From NCBI RefSeq assembly GCF_019039105.1, contig NZ_JAHPIV010000020.1, forward strand, positions 1 through 54,795: a stretch of 54,795 nucleotides of DNA, in the 5' to 3' direction. The stretch comes from Desertibacillus haloalkaliphilus. GTDB taxonomy: Bacteria > Bacillota > Bacilli > Bacillales > KJ1-10-99. Made by a program: the position numbers and the translations under genes. Shown piece after piece: positions 10,589 to 19,446 of the stretch. Positions within the stretch are counted from its first letter, which is position 1. Every line of letters begins with the position of its first letter. The notes beneath the pieces were generated by a model. That model was not told the DNA's origin. It made no database searches and was given only the letters and a program-made list of their open reading frames with translations.

Positions 10589-12565
10589 TCATCCTTCCGC
10601 TTTTAACTCTAATAATAAGTCACGCAACTCAGCTGCGCGTTCAAAGTTTAAGTCCTTCGCCGCTTCCTTCATTTCTTTTTCAAGATTCTCGATGACAACT
10701 TCGCGTTCCTTCTTGTCCATCTTCGTTACGGCTGGCACCTTATAATCGCCGTCTTCTTCAGCGACCTGTGTCGCTTGGATCAACTCAGGCACTTTCTTCT
10801 CGATCGTTTTCGGAGTAATTCCGTGCTCTTCGTTATAAGCCGTTTGGATCTCACGACGTCTTGTCGTTTCTTTGATCGCAATATCCATCGATTTTGTCAC
10901 CTTGTCAGCATACATAATGACGTGGCCATTGGCATTTCGGGCAGCACGACCCATCGTCTGAATGAGCGAGCGCTCCGCACGTAAGAACCCTTCCTTATCC
11001 GCATCTAAAATCGCAACAAGTGAAACTTCCGGAATATCGAGCCCTTCTCGTAGCAAGTTAATCCCAACAAGTACATCAAACGTCCCAAGCCGTAGTTGGC
11101 GGACAATCTCAATCCGCTCAAGCGTCTTCACTTCTGAATGCAAATAACTGACTTTGACCCCAAGCTCTTTTAAATAATCGGTCAAGTCCTCAGACATCTT
11201 TTTCGTTAATGTGGTCACAAGCACGCGTTCATTACGCTCCACACGCTCATTAATTTCGCCAATTAAATCATCAATTTGTCCTTCAATTGGACGCACGTCA
11301 ATCGTCGGATCAAGCAATCCGGTTGGACGAATAATTTGTTCGACCATTTTCGGCGTTTTCTCAAGCTCATATGGCCCAGGCGTTGCTGACACGTAGATCG
11401 CTTGATTAATGTGCTTTTCAAACTCCTCAAATTGAAGTGGACGGTTGTCTTTTGCGGATGGCAAGCGGAAGCCATGATCGACAAGCACTTGCTTACGAGC
11501 TTGGTCACCATTGTACATGCCGCGTACTTGCGGGAGCGTTACATGCGACTCATCAACAACAAGCAGAAAATCGTCTGGGAAGAAATCGAGGAGTGTATAT
11601 GGTGTCGCCCCTGCCTCACGAAGCGTTAAATGGCGGGAATAGTTTTCGATCCCTGAGCAAAAACCCATCTCCTGCATCATTTCAATGTCATAGCGCGTGC
11701 GCTGCTCAAGTCGTTGTGCCTCAAGAAGCTTACCCGCATCATTTAGTTCTTTTAGTCGCTCTTCAAGCTCTGCCTCAATCGACTTGATCGCTTTTTTCAT
11801 TTTTTCCTCACGCGTGACGAAGTGGGATGCTGGGAAGATCGCGACATGATTGCGCTCTCCTAATACTTCGCCCGTCAGTGCATCTACTTCAGTAATTCGA
11901 TCAATTTCATCACCGAAAAATTCCACACGGATGCAGTGTTCATCGCGTGATGCTGGGAAAATTTCAACAACATCACCGCGCACGCGAAACGTCCCACGCG
12001 TAAAATTGATATCATTACGATCATATTGAATATCAACGAGCTCACGTAGCAAATCATTGCGCTCGCGCTCCATGCCGATACGCAAGGAGAGCACAAGATC
12101 ACGATACTCTTCCGGCGAACCTAAACCGTAAATGCACGACACACTGGCAACAATAATCACGTCATTACGCTCAAATAATGCACTTGTTGCCGAGTGGCGC
12201 AACTTATCAATTTCATCATTGATACTTGCATCCTTTTCAATAAACGTATCCGATTGCGGTATGTACGCTTCTGGCTGATAATAGTCATAGTAACTGACAA
12301 AGTATTCAACCGCATTGTTTGGAAAAAATTCTTTAAACTCACTGTACAATTGTCCAGCGAGCGTCTTATTATGAGCGATCACTAATGTCGGTTTATTGAC
12401 TTCCTTGATCACATTTGAGACGGTAAATGTCTTCCCTGTACCCGTTGCTCCTAGTAACGTTTGGTGTGTTTTCTTCGCTCCAATCCCTTCAACCAATTGT
12501 TCAATCGCTCGCGGCTGATCACCTTGTGGTTCATAAGCCGAAACAAGTTCAAACGTCTGACTCAC
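10589..12565 (-). CDS. uvrB: Excinuclease ABC subunit B
   Basis: The helicase-like subunit that verifies damage and recruits UvrC. Walker A is [10 protein letters not shown], the DEAD-type motif is VVDESH, the beta-hairpin carries [12 protein letters not shown], and a C-terminal UVR domain has [18 protein letters not shown] start it at the GTG at 12565 (658 residues). AAAGGAGGGG lies 8 nt before that GTG, whereas the longer frame to 12595 would begin upstream of this ribosome-binding site. It is followed by uvrA. Confidence 0.97.
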   Translation of the reverse strand: MSQTFELVSAYEPQGDQPRAIEQLVEGIGAKKTHQTLLGATGTGKTFTVSNVIKEVNKPTLVIAHNKTLAGQLYSEFKEFFPNNAVEYFVSYYDYYQPEAYIPQSDTFIEKDASINDEIDKLRHSATSALFERNDVIIVASVSCIYGLGSPEEYRDLVLSLRIGMERERNDLLRELVDIQYDRNDINFTRGTFRVRGDVVEIFPASRDEHCIRVEFFGDEIDRITEVDALTGEVLGERNHVAIFPASHFVTREEKMKKAIKSIEAELEERLKELNDAGKLLEAQRLEQRTRYDIEMMQEMGFCSGIENYSRHLTLREAGATPYTLLDFFPDDFLLVVDESHVTLPQVRGMYNGDQARKQVLVDHGFRLPSAKDNRPLQFEEFEKHINQAIYVSATPGPYELEKTPKMVEQIIRPTGLLDPTIDVRPIEGQIDDLIGEINERVERNERVLVTTLTKKMSEDLTDYLKELGVKVSYLHSEVKTLERIEIVRQLRLGTFDVLVGINLLREGLDIPEVSLVAILDADKEGFLRAERSLIQTMGRAARNANGHVIMYADKVTKSMDIAIKETTRRREIQTAYNEEHGITPKTIEKKVPELIQATQVAEEDGDYKVPAVTKMDKKEREVVIENLEKEMKEAAKDLNFERAAELRDLLLELKAEG

Positions 12566-12633
12566 GACCGAAACCCCTCCTTTATATCCAATCATTGGCG
12601 AATATGGATTTTCCGTATCATTCCTCTGTTGCC

Positions 12634-12682
12634 ATTATACCACAAAGCCAACCTTTTCAATCACAAAAACGAACATACATTC
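12634..12682 (-). promoter_or_regulatory. uvrB promoter with LexA-like box
   Basis: On the minus strand TATAAT (12634-12639) is preceded by TTGAAA (12655-12660) with a short 15-bp spacer. Just upstream, 12670-12682 reads GAATGTATGTTCG, which matches the Gram-positive LexA box GAAC-N4-GTTC with one mismatch. SOS control of uvrBA is known in Bacillus. The box position upstream of -35 is unusual, so repression may be weak. Confidence 0.5.
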
Positions 12683-12775
12683 CTGATTTTCCTCAAGAAA
12701 CACAAAAAGATGAATCAACAGGGTGACTCATCCTAAGAACAAAGGGCACTGAAAGAGGGTGTTCATGACGCCTCC

Positions 12776-13000
12776 TTACATCCCCGGCTTCTTTTTTAAC
12801 AGCTTCCGTGCAGCAAACCAGCCACCCACAAGCGAAATGATGCTAATGATGATAACGATGATGCTTTTTTGATAAAGATCAAACGCAAATAACATCACCA
12901 TTGCAGTTACAATCAGCGCCCCATAGACACTGAACGTGACTCGTGTTACCGCAACCATTAGTAAAAAAGGAAGCAAGAGTGCTAACAAAAGATCTATCAT
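12776..13000 (-). CDS. csbA: CsbA-like small membrane protein
   Basis: A 74-residue, very hydrophobic protein with about three membrane segments and a basic C-terminus (WFAARKLLKKKPGM). In B. subtilis the sigma-B-controlled gene csbA lies just upstream of uvrB and encodes a membrane protein of the same size; gene order and character support the name. Function is unknown. I saw no sigma-B consensus in front of it here. Confidence 0.75.
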   Translation of the reverse strand: MIDLLLALLLPFLLMVAVTRVTFSVYGALIVTAMVMLFAFDLYQKSIIVIIISIISLVGGWFAARKLLKKKPGM

Positions 13001-13093
13001 TCTAACTGCCAGTCTCCTTCCTGTCTAACTGACATACTCCGATAAGCTAGTTTTTTCTTTAGTGTAGCAGAATGCAAGAAAAGTTTCGACATT

Positions 13094-13121
13094 CTTGCCT
13101 GCTTTTTAAAAAGGGGGCAAG
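13094..13121. other. Hairpin between csbA and the small zinc-ribbon gene
   Basis: CTTGCC and GGCAAG flank CTTTTT/AAAAAG, giving a long near-perfect palindrome. There is no clear U-tract on either side. It could end the transcript of the small gene at 13176. Confidence 0.4.
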
Positions 13122-13175
13122 ACACCCTTGTGATCGTTTTCTGAACGCAGGAGAAACAGACACAACCCATGTATG

Positions 13176-13316
13176 TTAATCTTGGTCATCACTCTCTTCT
13201 TCTAGACACGAAAAGCAGTAGAGGCGTTTGTCATCAGCAACAGCCCCGGCTAAAAACCCATTTTCACAAAAAACGGTTTTCCCACAGTTAACACAAGACC
13301 CGACGGCCTCCTTCAT
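13176..13316 (-). CDS. Small CxxC-CxxC zinc-ribbon-like protein
   Basis: A 46-residue frame with a good ribosome-binding site (GAGGAG, 9 nt before ATG). Two Cys pairs, CVNC near residue 8 and CFSC near residue 34, plus a single Cys in FCENG, suggest a zinc ribbon; the tail is acidic (EEESDDQD). I do not recognise the family. It sits between csbA and a nitroreductase and lies 16 nt after the latter, so the two may be cotranscribed. Confidence 0.7.
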   Translation of the reverse strand: MKEAVGSCVNCGKTVFCENGFLAGAVADDKRLYCFSCLEEESDDQD

Positions 13317-13331
13317 ACGACCACTCCTCTA

Positions 13332-13862
13332 TTAATTCGTTGAAAAGGTTTCGTAGTGAATGATCTCATCCCACTCATGCGGCTGTTTTGCACTTGGAGG
13401 TTCGGCCTCATAACCGATTCCTAAAATCGCAAGCACACGCCGGTCATCAGGAATTGATAGTGCTTTTCTGACATACGTCTCACGTTCATTTGATTCTACG
13501 TCATCGGTCGTATTTAAGACGGCACCAAAGGCACAACCGAGCCCAGCATTAACTGCCGCTAACCAAAGGTGTCCGCTAGCAATCGAGGCATCTTGAAGCC
13601 AATACTTACTAACATCCGGCCGCCCAGTAATGACAATTCCAAGCTTCGCATCCTCTAACCACGGCATAAATGGCGTTGTTTTTGCAAGATGAGTTAATTT
13701 GCTTTGCTCCTGAACGACGATAAATTCTCGTGAGCGTAAATGATTGCCTGTTGGAACCAGTAAGCCGACTTGGAGGATCTCATCGATCGTTTGTTTTGGA
13801 ATTCGCTTGTCAAGGAATTGAGTAACTTCACGTCTCGAGTTAATGACTTCTTTAAAATCCAT
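13332..13862 (-). CDS. Nitroreductase-family FMN oxidoreductase
   Basis: 176 residues from the ATG at 13862, chosen among three adjacent ATGs because GGGGA lies 6 nt before it. The nitroreductase fold is recognisable from the N-terminal FKEVINSRREVTQFLDKRIP (FMN-phosphate contacts), ASGHLWLAAVNAGLGCAFG and the C-terminal RRVLAILGIGYEAE. Such enzymes reduce nitro compounds, flavins or quinones with NAD(P)H; the substrate here is unknown. Confidence 0.88.
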   Translation of the reverse strand: MDFKEVINSRREVTQFLDKRIPKQTIDEILQVGLLVPTGNHLRSREFIVVQEQSKLTHLAKTTPFMPWLEDAKLGIVITGRPDVSKYWLQDASIASGHLWLAAVNAGLGCAFGAVLNTTDDVESNERETYVRKALSIPDDRRVLAILGIGYEAEPPSAKQPHEWDEIIHYETFSTN

Positions 13863-13972
13863 CATCATTCCCCATTTCATTTTAGTTATAAACTAGTAAT
13901 CTCCCACTTCCATTCAACCAAATATTACCATAGATGACAAGGTGCTACCCGTGGTTAGTTGAACCGCTCATA

Positions 13973-14006
13973 GGTGCCTGGCACCCAGCATGTGGTGCCA
14001 GGCACC
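13973..14006. repeat. GTGCC(T/A)GGCAC palindrome pair
   Basis: GGTGCCTGGCACC (13973-13985) and GGTGCCAGGCACC (13994-14006), each self-complementary apart from its centre and together an inverted pair. The same motif occurs at 14213, 15425, 16610 and 44698. The pair stands about 30 bp before a copy of the 145-nt structured repeat. Confidence 0.85.
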
Positions 14007-14035
14007 AGTTAGAGTTAAAAGAAAGAACGAACCTC

Positions 14036-14182
14036 CAGATAGCGAGACCCCAAACAGCCAAGCTGTTTGGGGCGACGATAGTCGACGTAGTGGAACAATG
14101 GATGAGTGCGGGGCAAACCTGGTCTCGGCTTGCATAAGCACACATCCATTGCTTCCACGGCAAGGGTCGAGCGACTCCGCCA
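14036..14182 (+). repeat. Structured 145-nt repeat, diverged copy F
   Basis: Same architecture as the 4.6-5.9 kb array but diverged. The first hairpin is AAACAGC/GCTGTTT instead of AAACGGT/ACCGTTT, the second is CGAC-GATA-GTCG, and the long arm pairs GTGGAACAATGGATG with CATCCATTGCTTCCAC. The outer stem GACCC/GGGTC is kept. These paired changes support a folded RNA or DNA. It is flanked on both sides by GTGCC palindromes. Confidence 0.85.
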
Positions 14183-14212
14183 CTCTCACCTTATGTGGTG
14201 CCTCACCTTATA

Positions 14213-14245
14213 GGTGCCAGGCACCACATTTTTGGCACCACATTT
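14213..14245. repeat. GTGCCAGGCAC palindrome
   Basis: GGTGCCAGGCACC at 14213-14225, with half-copies TGTGGTGCC just before and GGCACCACA just after. It flanks the 3' side of structured repeat copy F. Confidence 0.8.
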
Positions 14246-14361
14246 TTTTCAGTTTAACTGTCACGTTTAAAGGTAATAACCGTCTATTGTATAAGAAGAA
14301 GAAAGACGGAAACTGTAAAAGGACTAAATGTTATCGTTAATCGGAAAGGAGTATGACACGA

Positions 14362-15417
14362 ATGAAAAAGTTAATCACAATCCTAGCAAGCCTCATCGTT
14401 CTCATCGTGATTGGACTTGTTACCATGACTTTTGTTGGATCAACGGATGGAGATGAAGACAACTTCGAACCAGAACCAACCCCAGAAGAACAAGAGCCAG
14501 AAACAGATGAACCTACAGCATTTGATGAACCAACTGCAATTGAGGTCATGCAACGATACAAGCAAACCTTTGAAGGCTTGTTAGATGATGCGGACTCCAG
14601 TGGTTTACTTGCAAGTTTTGATTCTCGCGAAGAGGTTATCTCTTATTTCAGTGAAGTGATGTCTCTTGAACTAGCTGAACAGTTAGCCGATTCGTATATT
14701 CGCGAAGACGATAGCGACTTGTACATTGTCGCAACCGAAAGCCCGATTTGGCTCGACCCTGAAGAGGAATTTACAATTGAGCAAGTCAACGATGGTCATT
14801 ATCGAATCATTCAAGAACACCAAAGCGAACTCATTGGCCATGTTGAAATGGCGTTTCATGCGAGATGGGAGAATAACAGCTGGAAAGTCTATGACATTGA
14901 ATCAACCGAATTAAGCGAACCGCTCACAGTCGAAGAAACGGCAGAGGTCGTCGTTGATACAATCGCAGCCCGCGACTTTGAAACATTAGCCAACCATGTT
15001 GACCTTGATAAAGGGCTGTTGTTCTCACCTTATGTTTATGTCAATGAAGATGCCCTAGTATTCGAACAAGAAAATATCGCTACCTTGGGAAGTGATGACA
15101 CTCTCTATCTGTGGGGATATTTTGATGGCAGTGGGGAGCCGATTGAAATGACGGCAAGCCAATATGTGGATGATATCCTTTATGAACGGGACTTTCAACA
15201 AGCTGACGATATTCTCATTGATGAAGAGCACCAGCGCGGTAACATGATCAACAATATTAAAGAAGTTTATCCACAAGCATCAGTTGTTGAATACCATCTC
15301 GAAGGCTCAGAGGAATACGCTGGCATGGATTGGGCTAGCTTAAATATTGTTTTAGAACAAGACCAAAACGGCATATGGAAAGTCGTTGCCCTCGTAAATG
15401 ACAAGTGGACGATATAA
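14362..15417 (+). CDS. Acidic exported protein of unknown function
   Basis: 351 residues from the ATG at 14362, preferred over 14353 because AAAGGAG ends 10 nt before it. An N-terminal membrane anchor or signal (KKLITILASLIVLIVIGLVTM) is followed by a very acidic, Pro/Glu-rich linker (EPEPTPEEQEPETDEPT) and a globular region. The end, EEYAGMDWASLNIVLEQD...WKVVALVNDKWTI, resembles the C-terminus of some uncharacterised Bacillus surface proteins. No lipobox Cys. Probably anchored outside the membrane. Extreme acidity fits a halo- or alkaliphilic envelope. Confidence 0.75.
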   Translation: MKKLITILASLIVLIVIGLVTMTFVGSTDGDEDNFEPEPTPEEQEPETDEPTAFDEPTAIEVMQRYKQTFEGLLDDADSSGLLASFDSREEVISYFSEVMSLELAEQLADSYIREDDSDLYIVATESPIWLDPEEEFTIEQVNDGHYRIIQEHQSELIGHVEMAFHARWENNSWKVYDIESTELSEPLTVEETAEVVVDTIAARDFETLANHVDLDKGLLFSPYVYVNEDALVFEQENIATLGSDDTLYLWGYFDGSGEPIEMTASQYVDDILYERDFQQADDILIDEEHQRGNMINNIKEVYPQASVVEYHLEGSEEYAGMDWASLNIVLEQDQNGIWKVVALVNDKWTI

Positions 15418-15423
15418 GAAATA

Positions 15424-15461
15424 GGGGTGTCAGGCACCACGGTTATGGTGCCTGGCACCCC
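15424..15461. terminator. GTGCC-palindrome hairpin between convergent genes
   Basis: GGGGTGTCAGGCACCA and TGGTGCCTGGCACCCC form a 16-bp stem with one mismatch and a 6-nt loop. It lies between the stop of the 14362 gene and the end of the GerAB gene, and its second half also encodes the last residues of GerAB. A long U-tract is absent, so termination is inferred from position. Confidence 0.5.
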
Positions 15462-16539
15462 TATACGTGATGAATGCAAATATAAAGGCTAGACTGACAG
15501 CTACAACACCTACGATGCCACTCCATTCCCCTAACTGAAACGTATCTTCAACGGTTACAGGCAAAAAGGTTACAATATATGTTATAAAAATAACTGCAGG
15601 CGTAAGCCACCTTGATCTTTTTCTTTTGAAATAGTAGCTACGCAAAAGATAAAGTGTCATCCAAAGGTTCATCGCCATGGAAGTAAACACACTTATGACC
15701 CATATTGTTAAAAATAGTGACTCGGTCCGCTCAAAGAATTGGCCAGGAATTTCAATTTCCTTAACTAATCCTATCGCCGGAAAAACGAGTGTTTTTGTGG
15801 ATTCAAACCCTAAGGTAGATTGAACGAAGATCACAAAAAAAGCTTGAATCAAGACGACAACTGCCAATGCAATATTGATTGGAGTCGCTTTAATAGTCGA
15901 TGCCTTCATTTTCCCCATAAAGAAAAAAATCAACAAAAACCCAATCAAGGTATAAAAACTTGGCATAATCCCTAGTAAAATCGGGGTGAATCCCTCTCTC
16001 ATAATCGGAAGGTTTACATCTAAATCGCCTAGCCCCACACTTGAAAACAGGACGACCGTTAACACAACTAAGATAATCGGGGTAAATAATAAGTTAAGGT
16101 GGACAATCCCTTGCAATCCCTTCGTTTCAGCGTAAGTAATCATAAGTAATAAAACAGCTACAATCACTTCTGTTGGCGTTTTGTATAATAAAAACATCTG
16201 TATGGCAACAGCAAAAATACGGCCTTGAAAAGCCATAACAAGAATAAAATAGATAATAAAGGCAGCTCCGACGAAGGTTACACCGATCTTTGCGGTTATG
16301 CCACTTTCAATGTATTGAAATAAACTTTTGCCCGGGAACGATTTTTGCAATCGACTATAAATCGATACCAGTCCCATCGAGATTACCCCTGTTACAATGA
16401 GTGACATCCACCCATCAGGAGTCTCGAGCGCATTAGCTAAGCTTGACGGCTGAAATAAAATCCCGACACCAAAAATAAGTGAAATGACGGAAATCGTCAT
16501 TTCGAAAGCGGTGATTTCATATTGGTCTTGAGTCCTCAT
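15430..16539 (-). CDS. GerAB-type spore germination permease (orphan)
   Basis: 369 residues with about ten membrane segments, typical of the GerAB/YndE family of the APC superfamily, which binds the germinant in the spore inner membrane. N-terminal ITAFEMTISVISLIFGVGIL and the PGKSLFQYIE loop fit the family. AGGAGAG precedes the ATG. Usually gerAA and gerAC are adjacent; neither is here, so it may partner with distant subunits or be a relic. Its final residues RGARHHNRGA are encoded by an inserted GTGCC palindrome repeat, so the native C-terminus seems to have been replaced. Confidence 0.85.
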   Translation of the reverse strand: MRTQDQYEITAFEMTISVISLIFGVGILFQPSSLANALETPDGWMSLIVTGVISMGLVSIYSRLQKSFPGKSLFQYIESGITAKIGVTFVGAAFIIYFILVMAFQGRIFAVAIQMFLLYKTPTEVIVAVLLLMITYAETKGLQGIVHLNLLFTPIILVVLTVVLFSSVGLGDLDVNLPIMREGFTPILLGIMPSFYTLIGFLLIFFFMGKMKASTIKATPINIALAVVVLIQAFFVIFVQSTLGFESTKTLVFPAIGLVKEIEIPGQFFERTESLFLTIWVISVFTSMAMNLWMTLYLLRSYYFKRKRSRWLTPAVIFITYIVTFLPVTVEDTFQLGEWSGIVGVVAVSLAFIFAFITYRGARHHNRGA

Positions 16540-16609
16540 TCAATACTCTCCTACCATTTTAAGGATCATACTACCTAATGTTCCCAATATCACCACTTTT
16601 AAATACAAA

Positions 16610-16642
16610 GGTGCCAGGCACCATTACATGGTGCCTGGCACC
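16610..16642. repeat. GTGCC(A/T)GGCAC inverted pair
   Basis: GGTGCCAGGCACCA and TGGTGCCTGGCACC form a 14-bp perfect stem with a 5-nt loop, between the GerAB gene and nirD. It may act as a terminator for nirD on the minus strand. Confidence 0.8.
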
Positions 16643-16650
16643 CTACCCTC

Positions 16651-16983
16651 TTACTTCACGATATACACGGTACCATTCTCCACTTCAACGTCATAGCGTT
16701 TCACGCAGCCTTCATCGGGTGCTTGCACCATTCCATCTGTCACATCAATTTTCCAGTCGTGGAGCGGGCAAAAGACGTGATCACCACTGACGATCCCCTC
16801 AGACAATGGCCCCTGCTTATGTGGACAACTATTCTGCACGGCATGCACGCGATCATCGTTTAGGCGGAACAGCGCGATCTTCTCATCCTGAAGTTCTACC
16901 CGCTTACCGACCCCAACCGCTAAATCTTCTACCTTTGCAACCTCTATTCTTTTTGCACTTCCGACTTTACCCAAGCTCATCAT
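16651..16983 (-). CDS. nirD: Nitrite reductase [NAD(P)H] small subunit NirD
   Basis: A 110-residue Rieske-like ferredoxin domain. The [2Fe-2S] ligand motifs C-x-H (SCPHKQGPLSEG) and C-x2-H (FCPLHDWKID) are both intact. NirD partners with the siroheme-containing NirB in the cytoplasm to reduce nitrite to ammonium with NADH. It begins 8 nt after nirB. AAAGGGGG sits right before the two adjacent ATGs. Confidence 0.95.
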   Translation of the reverse strand: MMSLGKVGSAKRIEVAKVEDLAVGVGKRVELQDEKIALFRLNDDRVHAVQNSCPHKQGPLSEGIVSGDHVFCPLHDWKIDVTDGMVQAPDEGCVKRYDVEVENGTVYIVK

Positions 16984-16991
16984 CCCCCTTT

Positions 16992-19415
16992 TTATACTTC
17001 AACCGATTTCTTTTCAAACAATTCCTTTTTCTTCTCTTCACTATCCACAATCTCTTTCCACGGGTCTTTCCCTGTGGATAACGCGACCTCCATCCGTTCG
17101 ATTAACGCTTTACGCCCTTGTTCATCTTCCAAAATCACTTTCTTCATATGATCTAAGCCGACGCGTTCAATGAAATGTGACGTACGCTCAAGGTAACGAG
17201 CATTCTCTCTGTAGTACTGCATAAAGGCACTGATCGTATCAATGATCTCTTCCTTCGTTTCAACTTTAACGAACAGGTCACCACCGCGGAGGTCGACCCC
17301 ACCATTACCGCCGACATAAAGCTCCCAGCCACCGTCAACACCGACAACACCGAAGTCTTTGATGCCTGATTCCGCACAATTTCGCGGACAAGCGGATACA
17401 GCCATTTTTACTTTATGAGGGGTGTTAATGTATTCAAATTTTTTCTCAAGCTCAATCCCTAAACCGATTGAATCTTGTGTGCCAAAGCGACAGAACTGTT
17501 CACCAACACATGTTTTCACCGTACGTAACGCTTTTGCATAGGCAGAACCTGATCTCATTCCAAGATCTTCCCATACATTCGGCAAATCTTCCTTCTCAAC
17601 ACCGAACAAGTCAATACGCTGACCACCGGTGACTTTTAAAAGTGGGACCTCATATTTTTCGGCAACATCAGCAATCTTACGTAATTGATCTGCGTTTGTG
17701 ACCCCGCCATACATTCTCGGTACAACGGTAAACGTACCATTATGGTTGATGTTGGCATGCAGACGTTCATTCACAAATCGTGACGTGTGATCATCTTCAT
17801 TGTTAATTGGATCCACCATTTTCAAGTAATAGTTAATCGCCGGCCGACATTTCGAGCAGCCTTCATCTGATTCCCAACCAAGGACATTCATCACTTCGCG
17901 TCGGTGCGATAGACCGAGCTCACGAATTTGCTCAACCACTTCTTCATGAGAGTGATCGGTACAGCCACACATTGGCTCTTTCGCATTTGCTACTTCTGCC
18001 CCTGTTGTCAGCTCTAGTAGATCAGCGACTAATGGTTTACAGCCGCCACATGAACGCGAGGCATTTGTGCACTGCTTCACTTCTTCAACCGTCGATAAGC
18101 CTTGATCGGTAATCGCTGAACAAATCGCACCTTTAGAGACACCATTACATCCACAGATGATTTCACTATCAGCCATCGCAACGACTGGACTTTCTTTTGA
18201 ACCACCCTCCGCTTCTGATGGAAGGATCGCCACTTTATCCATCTCTGAAACGTCTTGACCATCTCTCATCATTTGTAACAGTCGCGGTGAATCAGACGTA
18301 TCACCGAAGAGAATCGCCCCGACCACTTTGTCACCTTCCACAACAACCTTTTTATAAACACCTTCAAACTCATCATGAACACGGATCGCTTTCGTGTTTT
18401 CGCCGTCGACAAACTTACCAGCTGAGAACACATCCACACCTGAAACTTTTAACTGTGTATAGACGACAGAGCCTTGATAACCTGGAACTGTTGATGGTTC
18501 TTCTGCGCAGATGTGCTCCGCTAACACTTTTCCTTGTTCATAGAGTGGTGCAACAAGGCCGTACGCGATCCCACGGTGTTCGGCACATTCACCAACGGCA
18601 TAGACGTTTTTCGCACTCGTTTGCATATAATCATCAACGAGAATCGCACGTTCTGCTTTTAGCCCACTCTTTTTAGCTAGATCAATGTTCGGCTTAATCC
18701 CAACCGCCATCACGACAAGATCGGCATCAATACTCGTGCCGTCTTTGAAACGAAGACCCTCGACTCGTTTATTACCGACAATGCTGTCTGTATTCTTTTC
18801 TAATAAAAAATTCATTCCTTGTGACTCAAGCTCTTGACGAAGCATCTTACCAGATTGCGCATCAAGCTGACGTTCCATTAAATAGTCAGAGATATGAATG
18901 ACATCAACCTCCATATTTAAGTTCAAGAGGCCACGCGCAGCTTCAAGTCCGAGTAACCCCCCACCGATCACAGCTGCCTTTTTGTATGATTTTGCTGCCT
19001 CAATCATCGTTTCCGTATCTTTAATGTTCCGGAAGGCGATCACACCTTCTTTGTCTGCCCCTGGTAGTGGCAGCATAAATGGATTTGAACCTGTCGCAAA
19101 GATCAACTTATCATACGGACGCTTAATCCCATTCTCGCTATAAACAACCTGCTTTTTCGTATCGACTTTGACAACTGGATCACCGGTATGTAATTCAATT
19201 TGATTTTCTGCATACCAAACGTAATCATTTAAAACGATATCATCGACGCTCGTATCCCCTTGCAACACTTTCGATAACATAATTCGGTTGTAATTCGGAT
19301 ACGGTTCCTCACCAAACACGGTAATTTCAAAACGATCTTTATCTATTTTCATAATCTCTTCAAGCGTTCGAATGCCAGCCATTCCATTCCCGATAAGTAC
19401 TAGTTTCTCTCTCAT
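16992..19415 (-). CDS. nirB: Nitrite reductase [NAD(P)H] large subunit NirB
   Basis: 807 residues, full length. Reduces nitrite to ammonium with NADH. Order of domains: FAD/NAD Rossmann (LVLIGNGMAGIRTLEEI at the N-terminus, a second GGGLLGLEAARG near 150), BFD-like [2Fe-2S] domains (CGCNGVSKGAIC, CGGCKPLV, then CGCTDHSHEE and CSKCRPAINYY), ferredoxin-like nitrite/sulfite half-domain, and the siroheme-[4Fe-4S] motifs CVGEQFCRFG and CPRNCAES. Operon nirC-nirB-nirD. No siroheme biosynthesis gene is in the window. Confidence 0.97.
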   Translation of the reverse strand: MREKLVLIGNGMAGIRTLEEIMKIDKDRFEITVFGEEPYPNYNRIMLSKVLQGDTSVDDIVLNDYVWYAENQIELHTGDPVVKVDTKKQVVYSENGIKRPYDKLIFATGSNPFMLPLPGADKEGVIAFRNIKDTETMIEAAKSYKKAAVIGGGLLGLEAARGLLNLNMEVDVIHISDYLMERQLDAQSGKMLRQELESQGMNFLLEKNTDSIVGNKRVEGLRFKDGTSIDADLVVMAVGIKPNIDLAKKSGLKAERAILVDDYMQTSAKNVYAVGECAEHRGIAYGLVAPLYEQGKVLAEHICAEEPSTVPGYQGSVVYTQLKVSGVDVFSAGKFVDGENTKAIRVHDEFEGVYKKVVVEGDKVVGAILFGDTSDSPRLLQMMRDGQDVSEMDKVAILPSEAEGGSKESPVVAMADSEIICGCNGVSKGAICSAITDQGLSTVEEVKQCTNASRSCGGCKPLVADLLELTTGAEVANAKEPMCGCTDHSHEEVVEQIRELGLSHRREVMNVLGWESDEGCSKCRPAINYYLKMVDPINNEDDHTSRFVNERLHANINHNGTFTVVPRMYGGVTNADQLRKIADVAEKYEVPLLKVTGGQRIDLFGVEKEDLPNVWEDLGMRSGSAYAKALRTVKTCVGEQFCRFGTQDSIGLGIELEKKFEYINTPHKVKMAVSACPRNCAESGIKDFGVVGVDGGWELYVGGNGGVDLRGGDLFVKVETKEEIIDTISAFMQYYRENARYLERTSHFIERVGLDHMKKVILEDEQGRKALIERMEVALSTGKDPWKEIVDSEEKKKELFEKKSVEV

Positions 19416-19446
19416 GATTAAATCCTCTCCCTTTTAAAAATTAACC

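Noticed and set aside
12726-12775. 12-codon leader-peptide-like frame after csbA with AAGGAGG before ATG
   Set aside because: No attenuator structure or link to a downstream biosynthetic gene; likely chance.
13934-14340. Open frames over the structured repeat at 14.0 kb
   Set aside because: They follow repeat copy F and the palindromes on both strands; no ribosome-binding sites.
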